From assembly GCA_020247055.1 (NCBI GenBank), contig JADCJL010000017.1:1-64000 (forward strand): a DNA stretch of 64,000 nucleotides, written 5' to 3'. This document shows positions 1-6,165 of the stretch, one piece after another (position 1 is the first letter of the stretch; each line of letters begins with the position of its first letter). This DNA is from Acidobacteriaceae bacterium. GTDB lineage: Bacteria; Acidobacteriota; Terriglobia; Bryobacterales; Bryobacteraceae. Made by a program: the position numbers and the translations under genes. The notes beneath the pieces are model-generated. The model was not told the origin of the DNA. It worked only from the letters and a program-made list of their open reading frames with translations, and searched no databases.

Positions 1-182
1 CCGCGTCCGCCCCGGCTGTCGGTCCACCACAGCCGCGCCGCCGTCGTCTGGCCCGTCAGCGTCACCGCCGGGCCGTGCACCACCAACACCCCATCCCGGG
101 GCAGTCCGTCAACCCGCGTCTCCGCGTTGCCAAATCGCGGGTTCATCGCCAGAAAAAACAGACTGAGAAGCAGGTGGCGCAA
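1..182 (-). CDS. Secreted protein, N-terminal part only
   Basis: The reading frame stays open from position 182 down to the window edge, about 60 residues. The best start is a TTG at 182-180 preceded by AGGAG (reverse strand, 187-191). It gives an N-terminus with a basic residue, a leucine/phenylalanine-rich core (LLLSLFFLAM) and a likely cleavage region, which is a typical signal peptide. The next in-frame Met is residue 13. The exported part seen here shows beta-strand-like text (VLVVHGPAVTLTG) but no family I recognise. The C-terminus lies outside the window, so no function is offered. Confidence 0.45.
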   Translation of the reverse strand, partial: MRHLLLSLFFLAMNPRFGNAETRVDGLPRDGVLVVHGPAVTLTGQTTAARLWWTDSRGGR

Positions 183-243
183 AAGACTCCTGTACGACAA
201 ACAGGTAGTGCCGCCGCGCCCCCGAAACTCTCAGGACAACTCG

Positions 244-1425
244 CTACGCACTCCGCAGAAAATGTTTTAACTCCCGCATCGCCTGCCGGGTCCGGTGTGC
301 ATTTTCAATGAAGCTGAAACGAACGTGACCTTCACCCAGCGGGCCAAATCCGATGCCGGGGCTCACCGCAATCAGCGCCTTCTCCATCAGCAGCTTGGCG
401 AATTCGAGCGATCCCATCGGCCGGAACCGCTCCGGAATCGGCGCCCACAAGAACATACTCCCCTGGGGCTTGGCGCACGGCCACCCGGCCGCCGCCATCC
501 CCTCGAGCAGCACGTCCCGCCGGTCCTGATACATGTCCCGGATCTCGGCCGTATTCGCCTCACACTCGCGCAGCGCAATAATGCTCGCAATCTGAATCGG
601 CTGAAACGTCCCGTAGTCGAGGTAGCTCTTAATCCGGCTCAACGCATAGATCATCCGCTGATTGCCCAGGCAGTACCCCACGCGCCACCCGGCCATGTTG
701 TAGCTCTTCGACATCGAGAAGATCTCCACCGCCAGATCCTTCGCCCCGGGCACCTCCAGAATGCTCGGCGGCTTGTAGCCGTCAAATCCCAGATCCGCGT
801 AGGCGAAATCGTGCACAATCAGCGACCCGTGCACCTGTGCCATCCGCACCACTTCCTTCATGAAGTTCAAATCAACGCACGTCGTCGTCGGATTGTGCGG
901 GAAGCTGATCAGAATCACCTTCGGCTTTTTCGGGCCCTTGTAGACATCTTCCAGCCCCTGCAGAAACGTCGCCGGATCCGGCATCGGCAGCATCACCGCC
1001 TCGCCCTCGGCCATGATCACCCCGTACTGGTGAATCGGGTAGGCCGGGTTCGGCGAGACCACCACATCCCCGGGGGCGATAATCGCAAACAGCAGATGCG
1101 CGAGCGCGTCCTTGGCGCCGATCGTCACAATCGCTTCTTTCTCGGAATCGAGCTCGACGCCATAGTTCCGCTGGTAGCGCTTGACGATCTCCTGCCGCAG
1201 ATGCGGAATGCCCCGCGACATCGAATAGCGATGGTTCTTGGCCTGCTGCGCCGCCTCGCACAGTTTATCGATCACGGCCTGCGGCGTCGCGCCGTCCGGA
1301 TTCCCCATCCCGAAATCCACCACATCCTTGCCGGCGGCCCGCAGCTTTGCCTTCATCTCGTTGATGACGGCAAATACGTAAGGGGGTAGCTTCGCGATGC
1401 GATAAAACTGATCGGTGTCAGACAT
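244..1425 (-). CDS. alaC: Alanine-synthesising aminotransferase (AlaC type)
   Basis: PLP-dependent class I/II aminotransferase of 393 residues. It reads almost end to end like E. coli AlaC, the glutamate-pyruvate transaminase that makes alanine from pyruvate. Shared landmarks are the LPPYVF N-terminus, DFGMGNPDGATP (residues 37-48), NPAYPIH near 126-132, HDFAYAD near 205-211 and the PLP lysine in SMSKSYNMAGWR (K240). The ATG is preceded by AAAGGA at good spacing. It lies 76 bp downstream of topA on the same strand, with a strong hairpin between them, so it may have its own transcript. LL-diaminopimelate aminotransferase is the nearest alternative, but the AlaC-like motifs make that less likely. 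Confidence 0.85.
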   Translation of the reverse strand: MSDTDQFYRIAKLPPYVFAVINEMKAKLRAAGKDVVDFGMGNPDGATPQAVIDKLCEAAQQAKNHRYSMSRGIPHLRQEIVKRYQRNYGVELDSEKEAIVTIGAKDALAHLLFAIIAPGDVVVSPNPAYPIHQYGVIMAEGEAVMLPMPDPATFLQGLEDVYKGPKKPKVILISFPHNPTTTCVDLNFMKEVVRMAQVHGSLIVHDFAYADLGFDGYKPPSILEVPGAKDLAVEIFSMSKSYNMAGWRVGYCLGNQRMIYALSRIKSYLDYGTFQPIQIASIIALRECEANTAEIRDMYQDRRDVLLEGMAAAGWPCAKPQGSMFLWAPIPERFRPMGSLEFAKLLMEKALIAVSPGIGFGPLGEGHVRFSFIENAHRTRQAMRELKHFLRSA

Positions 1426-1487
1426 AACAGAAATCCTTTGTAAGTTGGGAAAAAGAAGAAAGAAACGGCGCCGGCGGGGAGCGGAGA

Positions 1488-1518
1488 AGGAAGTAAGCGC
1501 CCTAGGCGCTTACTTCCT
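1488..1518 (-). terminator. Perfect hairpin over the topA stop codon
   Basis: Two 14-base arms (1488-1501 and 1505-1518) are exact reverse complements around a 3-base loop. The loop is the topA stop codon (CTA on the plus strand, TAG in the gene). The stem lies at the 3' end of topA. Only a weak pyrimidine tail (TTCTCC) follows on the minus strand, so intrinsic termination is likely but not certain. The hairpin could also protect the mRNA 3' end. Confidence 0.6.
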
Positions 1519-3919
1519 CGGCTGCGAGTGCTTCTTTGTATTTGCACTCGGCGTTCGGACATTGGGCGAATGCCCCGGATTTGAGGAATTTCTCAATGAG
1601 GTAGGGGTTGTTGCACTCCGGGCACGCCTTGGCCACGGGCTTGCCCCACGCCACAAAGTCGCACTCCGGATACCGGTTGCAGCCAAAGAAGGTCTTCCCC
1701 TTCTTCGACCGCCTTTCAATGATGTCGCCCGTCGAACACGTCGGGCACTTCACGCCCACCGTCTTCTGCTTGACATACTTACAGGTCGGGTAACTCGAAC
1801 ACGCAATAAACTCGCCGAACCGGCCAAACTTCTTGACGAGGTTCTTGCCGCAGTTCGGACACGGCTCCTCGAGCGGCACATCGGCCTGCTTCGCCGCCTG
1901 CCCCAGCTGCTTGGTCGTCTTGCAGTCCGGGTACCCGGAACAGGCGTAAAACTGGCCGAACCGCCCTTTCTTGAGCACCATCGGCCGGCCGCAGTTCGGG
2001 CAGTACTCCTCCTCGCCCTGCTCGCCCATCTCCTCCGGCTGCGCCGAAGGCAACTCCCGCGTGTTCGAACACTCCGGGTAGCCAGTACAGGCGATAAAGC
2101 TGCCGTGCCGGCCCCACTTGATCACCATCGGCTTGCTGCACTTCTCACAGATGAAGTCGGTAGGCTTCTCCATCCGCTTGATATCGGTCATCTGCGTCGC
2201 GGCCCGCTCGAGGTCTACGGCAAACCGCTCGTAGAACGAACCCATCGCCTGACGCCAGTCCACCTTGCCGTCTTCGATCTCGTCGAGCTCCTCTTCCATC
2301 CGCGCCGTATACCGGATGTCGAAGATATCCCCGAACGACTCCGTCAGCAGGTCCGTCACCACGGTCCCCAACTCGGTCGGGTAGAACTTGCCGCCCTCTT
2401 TCTTGACGTACTCCCGCTCCTGAATCGTCGACAGGATCGAGGCGTAGGTCGAAGGCCGGCCCACTCCCTTGGCTTCGAGCTCCTTGACGAGCGTCGCTTC
2501 GTTGAACCGCGGCGGCGGCTCCGTGAAATGCTGCTCCGGGTCGAGTGACTTCAGCTTCAGCTCTTCACCCTGCGTCACCGCCGGCAGCTTATGCTTCAGC
2601 TCATCGTCCTCTTCGTCCTTGACGTCCTTGCCCTCTTCGTACACCGCCAGAAAGCCGTCAAACTTCGGCACCGACCCGGTCGCCCGGAACAGGTACTCCG
2701 CCTTCGACTTGCCCTTGGCCAGCACGTCGATCGTCGTCTGATCGAAAACGGCGCTCGTCATCTGCGAGGCCACAAACCGCATCCAGATCAGCCGGTACAT
2801 CTTCAGCTCATCTTCCTGCAGGTACGGCGCCACCGACTCCGGCGTGCGCATCGCCGCCGTCGGCCGGATCGCTTCGTGGGCGTCCTGGGCGTCTTTCTTT
2901 CCCTTGTAGACGTTCGGCTTCTCCGGCAGGTACGCCGCCCCGTAGCGGTCGCCGATAAACTGCCGCACCTCGCCGAGCGCATCATCGGACACCCGCACCG
3001 AGTCGGTACGCATGTAGGTGATCAGACCGATCGAACCCTCGGCCCCCAGCTCAACGCCCTCGTACAGCCGCTGCGCGATCATCATCGAGCGCTTCACCGA
3101 AAACCGCAGCTTCCGCGCCGCTTCCTGCTGCAGGGTCGAGGTGATGAACGGCGGCACCGGGTTCCGGCGCTTCTCCTTCGTCCCCACCGACTGCACCGCA
3201 TAGACCCGGTCCGCGAGGTCCTTCACAATCGCCGACGAACGCTTCTCGTCGGGAATCACCGGATTCTCGCCGTCAATCTTCGCCAGTCGCGCCTTCAACA
3301 CCGGCGCTTTCTTGGCGTTCAGCGCCACGTCAATCGTCCAGTACTCTTCTTTGAGGAAGGCCTGAATCTCCCGCTCCCGGTCCACAATCAGACGCAGGGC
3401 AACGGTCTGCACCCGCCCCGCCGACAGGCCACGCCGCACCTTGTCCCACAACAGCGGCGAGATCTTGTAACCCACCAACCGGTCGAGCACCCTCCGCGCC
3501 TGCTGCGCGTCCACCAGGTTCGTATTCACCTGCAGCGGCTTGTCAAACGCCTTCCGCACCGCCGCCGCCGTGATCTCGTTAAACATCACCCGGAAAATCT
3601 TCGGCCCGTCGGCCTTCTTCGACGCCAACTCCTCCTGCAGGTGGTAGCAGATCGCCTCCCCCTCCCGGTCCGGGTCAGCCGCCAGATAGATGGATTCGAC
3701 GCCCTTGGCCGCCGCGCGCAGTTCGCCAATCAGCTTCTTTTTGCCCTCAATCACCTCGTACGTGGGTTCAAAGCCGCGATCAACGTCAACGGCCAGGTCG
3801 CTCTTCGGCAGGTCTTTAATATGACCCAGCGAAGCTTTCACGACAAATTGATTGCCTAGATATTTTCCGATGGTTTTCGCCTTCGCCGGGGATTCGACGA
3901 TGACGAGGGATTTCGACAT
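1502..3919 (-). CDS. topA: DNA topoisomerase I
   Basis: Type IA topoisomerase, 805 residues. It relaxes negative supercoils by transient single-strand cleavage. The Toprim domain is at the N-terminus (VESPAKAKT at 8-16; acidic ADPDREGE at 81-88), and the catalytic tyrosine is Y302 in GLITYMRTDS. The C-terminal third carries five Cys4 zinc-ribbon repeats (each CxxC ... CxxYPxC or similar), one or two more than many homologues. The gene lies 45 bp downstream of dprA on the same strand, so a dprA-topA operon is likely. Its stop codon sits in the loop of a perfect hairpin. The last residues (AAEEVSA) are partly encoded by the hairpin arm. Confidence 0.95.
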   Translation of the reverse strand: MSKSLVIVESPAKAKTIGKYLGNQFVVKASLGHIKDLPKSDLAVDVDRGFEPTYEVIEGKKKLIGELRAAAKGVESIYLAADPDREGEAICYHLQEELASKKADGPKIFRVMFNEITAAAVRKAFDKPLQVNTNLVDAQQARRVLDRLVGYKISPLLWDKVRRGLSAGRVQTVALRLIVDREREIQAFLKEEYWTIDVALNAKKAPVLKARLAKIDGENPVIPDEKRSSAIVKDLADRVYAVQSVGTKEKRRNPVPPFITSTLQQEAARKLRFSVKRSMMIAQRLYEGVELGAEGSIGLITYMRTDSVRVSDDALGEVRQFIGDRYGAAYLPEKPNVYKGKKDAQDAHEAIRPTAAMRTPESVAPYLQEDELKMYRLIWMRFVASQMTSAVFDQTTIDVLAKGKSKAEYLFRATGSVPKFDGFLAVYEEGKDVKDEEDDELKHKLPAVTQGEELKLKSLDPEQHFTEPPPRFNEATLVKELEAKGVGRPSTYASILSTIQEREYVKKEGGKFYPTELGTVVTDLLTESFGDIFDIRYTARMEEELDEIEDGKVDWRQAMGSFYERFAVDLERAATQMTDIKRMEKPTDFICEKCSKPMVIKWGRHGSFIACTGYPECSNTRELPSAQPEEMGEQGEEEYCPNCGRPMVLKKGRFGQFYACSGYPDCKTTKQLGQAAKQADVPLEEPCPNCGKNLVKKFGRFGEFIACSSYPTCKYVKQKTVGVKCPTCSTGDIIERRSKKGKTFFGCNRYPECDFVAWGKPVAKACPECNNPYLIEKFLKSGAFAQCPNAECKYKEALAAEEVSA

Positions 3920-3946
3920 AAGGATTTTGCTCTTCGGGCGTTAGCC

Positions 3947-3974
3947 CAGATTACCAGACTCAGATTACCAGACT
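3947..3974. repeat. Exact 14-bp tandem duplication at dprA stop
   Basis: The sequence CAGATTACCAGACT occurs twice head to tail (3947-3960 and 3961-3974). The downstream-strand reading places the dprA stop codon inside one unit, so the other unit repeats the last codons and stop in the dprA-topA spacer. This looks like a recent slippage or microduplication. Confidence 0.9.
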
Positions 3975-5128
3975 TTGACAAACTGCTTGCCCGGCAGCTG
4001 CTTGACCAGTCCAAGCAGTTCCAATTCAAACAACGCCGCCACAATCTCAGACGAGGAATAGTTTTCCAGACGATCCAGCACTTCGTCAATATGCGTCGCC
4101 TTTTCAATGAGCAGGTTTTCGAGAATCGCCCGCCCGAGCGGCGCGTTCGGCCCCAGCGGCAGCAGTTGCTGAGCCAGGTCATTCCGTTGTTCTTTTTCAA
4201 CAGTTTGCAGCCGGTAACGCTCGTCCGGCGGCAGCTCACTGACAATGTCCTGCGCGTCCATGACCAGCTTGGCCCCCTGCCGGATTAAAAGATTTGGCGC
4301 CCAGCTCAACTTGGAGGTGATGTTGCCCGGCACCGCAAACACCTCCCGCCCCTGGTCCATCGCCAGCCGCGCCGTAATCGCCGATCCCGAGTACTGCGCC
4401 CCCTCGACAATCAACACCCCGGAGCTCATCCCCGACACGATCCGGTTCCGAATCGGAAAATTCTGAGGAAACGCCGGCGCCCCCATCGGGAACTCGCTCA
4501 CCAGCAGCCCCTTGGCCGCGATCTCGTCATAAAGCTTCCGGTTCTCGGTCGGATAGACCATGTCCACGCCGCACCCGAACACCGCAATCGTCTTTCCCCC
4601 GGCCAGCAGCGTCCCCCGGTGCGCCGCCGTATCGATCCCCCGCGCCATGCCGCTGATCACCCCGACGCCCAGCCCCGCCAGATCCCCCGCCAGCTTCTCG
4701 GCCACCGCCGTGCCGTACGGCGTCGGCTTCCGCGTCCCGACCACCGCCACCGTGATTGCCGATAGCAGTCCCACATCGCCCCGGCAGAACAGCACCGTCG
4801 GAGGGTCGAGAATCCCCCGCAGCTTCTCCGGGTAGGCCGGGTCGGTCACCGGCACCAGCTGCGACCCGGTCGCCCGCAGCCGGTCGGCCTGCGTCGCCGC
4901 GTCTTCGAAGGTGCAGCCGGATTGAATCGCCCGCGCTACGCCCGGCGACAATCCGGCCCCCTCCAGTTCGCTCACCGAGGCCCGGAACAGCGCCAGCGGC
5001 GTCCGGAACCGTTCGAGCACCGTTACGGCCTTGCGCGTCCCGAGACCGGGGATCAGGCGCAGCGCGAGCCAGTGCAGTAGCTCTTCATCCGTCAGGCGGG
5101 GGGCAAGGGTGGGGGCAGATCCTGTCAT
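3965..5128 (-). CDS. dprA: DNA-processing protein DprA
   Basis: DprA/Smf family protein, 387 residues. It loads RecA on incoming single-stranded DNA during natural transformation. An N-terminal helical SAM-like region is followed by the extended Rossmann fold with VAVVGTRKPTPYG, GMARGIDTAAHRG, the FGCGVDMVYP motif and IRNRIVSGMSSGVLIVEG. A winged-helix-like tail comes last (residues about 310-387). The open frame runs on upstream to 5515, but that part lies over the divergent gene at 5189 and looks unlike DprA. I therefore start at the ATG at 5128 (MTGSAPTLAP). It probably forms an operon with topA. Confidence 0.92.
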   Translation of the reverse strand: MTGSAPTLAPRLTDEELLHWLALRLIPGLGTRKAVTVLERFRTPLALFRASVSELEGAGLSPGVARAIQSGCTFEDAATQADRLRATGSQLVPVTDPAYPEKLRGILDPPTVLFCRGDVGLLSAITVAVVGTRKPTPYGTAVAEKLAGDLAGLGVGVISGMARGIDTAAHRGTLLAGGKTIAVFGCGVDMVYPTENRKLYDEIAAKGLLVSEFPMGAPAFPQNFPIRNRIVSGMSSGVLIVEGAQYSGSAITARLAMDQGREVFAVPGNITSKLSWAPNLLIRQGAKLVMDAQDIVSELPPDERYRLQTVEKEQRNDLAQQLLPLGPNAPLGRAILENLLIEKATHIDEVLDRLENYSSSEIVAALFELELLGLVKQLPGKQFVKVW

Positions 5129-5176
5129 GCTAGAAGGGGGTGCGGGCAAGAGGTCGGAAATCTCACCCCTTTGCGT

Positions 5177-5182
5177 TACTCT
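5177..5182 (+). promoter_or_regulatory. -10 box TACTCT, leaderless-type spacing
   Basis: TACTCT ends exactly six bases before the ATG at 5189. The six bases between are GGAGAG, which could also act as a ribosome-binding site, so this instance does not by itself separate leaderless from leadered initiation. Confidence 0.4.
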
Positions 5183-5188
5183 GGAGAG

Positions 5189-5638
5189 ATGAGCCAGCAA
5201 GCCACCTTCGACGATGCAAACCTGATCCTGCGCCTTTACGAGATCCGGCGGGAGGAGCGCATGCGCGAGGCCCGCCGCTGGTTCGCCCGCCACTTCGGGC
5301 CCGCCACGCTCGAAGAGTACCGCGCCTTCTGCACCCCCGGCACCGACGAGGATGAGTATGTCCGCATGGTGATCAGCTACTACGAGATGGTGGCCAGCTT
5401 CGTCACCAAGGGCGTACTGAGCCCGGATCTGTACTTTGCCACCGGCGGTGAGCTCGGGCTGGTCTACGCCCGCGTCGAGCCTGTGCTGGGCGAACTCCGC
5501 GCGGCCACGGGCCACCCTGGCATGTACCGGAACCTCGAAATCGTGGCCCGGCAGTACGGTGAGTTCCTCGATGCTCAGGCGCCCGGCAACTGGGAAGGGT
5601 TTAAGAAGCGGACCCGCGGCATGATCCTGGCCCGGTAG
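5189..5638 (+). CDS. Conserved hypothetical protein, helical
   Basis: Soluble protein of 149 residues with no signal peptide or membrane segment. It looks largely alpha-helical and rich in charged and aromatic residues (ANLILRLYEIRREERMREA, YYEMVASFV, YARVEPVL). Its size and aromatic pattern recall small proteins of the DUF4760 type, but I cannot assign it. The ATG at 5189 has GGAGAG directly upstream, and an alternative start 18 bp earlier lacks this. The next gene starts two bases after its stop, so the two are very probably cotranscribed. Confidence 0.75.
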   Translation: MSQQATFDDANLILRLYEIRREERMREARRWFARHFGPATLEEYRAFCTPGTDEDEYVRMVISYYEMVASFVTKGVLSPDLYFATGGELGLVYARVEPVLGELRAATGHPGMYRNLEIVARQYGEFLDAQAPGNWEGFKKRTRGMILAR

Positions 5639-5640
5639 CC

Positions 5641-5910
5641 ATGCGCCGGGAACCCGATTTCTTTGGCGAGGACGAGGAGCTGGACCTCGTATACATTGCC
5701 AAGCGCCTGCTCGACGCCCAACGCCTGGAGGAGAAGCTTACGGCGGCGGGGGTGGAGTATCTCGTCGAGCCCGACGAGTACCGCGGCGGGTTTCTTTTTC
5801 AGACCGTCCGCACCGGGGCCTTTTTCTATGTCCGCGGTGCCGAAGGGGACGCGCTCCGCCAACAGCTGGCGGGCTGGGGCTTCAAACCCCAACCGCTGGG
5901 GGAGAATTAA
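5641..5910 (+). CDS. Small conserved protein, possibly DUF2007-like
   Basis: Protein of 89 residues starting two bases after the preceding stop, so translation is probably coupled. The pattern VYIAKRLLDAQRLEEKLTAAGVEYLVEPDEY ... GAFFYVRGAEGDALRQQLAGWG suggests a beta-alpha-beta fold. That kind of fold occurs in small DUF2007 signal-transducing-like proteins, where a residue pair and a loop replace a catalytic site. The family assignment is a guess from fold pattern only. No export signal is visible. Confidence 0.7.
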   Translation: MRREPDFFGEDEELDLVYIAKRLLDAQRLEEKLTAAGVEYLVEPDEYRGGFLFQTVRTGAFFYVRGAEGDALRQQLAGWGFKPQPLGEN

Positions 5911-6144
5911 CCGCCCCGGCGGGGATGTTTTCTCGCGCTGACGGAGGCCAACCGTAGAGGTTGGTCCGCCGCGTCAGGGACTCCGCAGGGCCCGGTCCCG
6001 CCGACTTCCCGACCGTGACCCGCGATGCTGTGGCCGCACGAAAACCGCTGTCAGGTGCTTCTCAGGAGCGCACAGGCCGGAGCGAGTCCGTTGTGCGCGA
6101 TTCCTCAAACGGGGACGCTGACCTCAACCGCCCGGAGACGGGCC
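5911..6144. other. Non-coding spacer with a two-part hairpin
   Basis: This spacer has no convincing gene. At 5938-5977 CTGACGGA ... CCAACC / GGTTGG ... TCCG ... TCAG forms a two-part stem-loop. It lies just after the plus-strand gene and may be its terminator, although no T-run follows. The rest of the spacer (5978-6144) is GC-rich with no recognisable RNA family. Confidence 0.5.
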
Positions 6145-6165
6145 CCGGCGCCGTTACGGCGCCGG
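6145..6165 (-). terminator. Perfect hairpin with stop codon as its loop
   Basis: CCGGCGCCG (6145-6153) and CGGCGCCGG (6157-6165) are exact complements. The 3-base loop TTA at 6154-6156 is the TAA stop of the minus-strand gene. This is the same architecture as at the end of topA. No T-run follows on the minus strand. Confidence 0.6.

Noticed and set aside
75-311. Plus-strand 78-residue frame at the window start
   Set aside because: It overlaps the alaC 3' end and the secreted-protein start on the other strand, and has no recognisable features.
1415-3859. Long plus-strand open frames over topA
   Set aside because: They lie antisense to topA, which is well conserved, and their translations are arginine/histidine-rich shadow sequences without family features. 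High GC content keeps such frames open.
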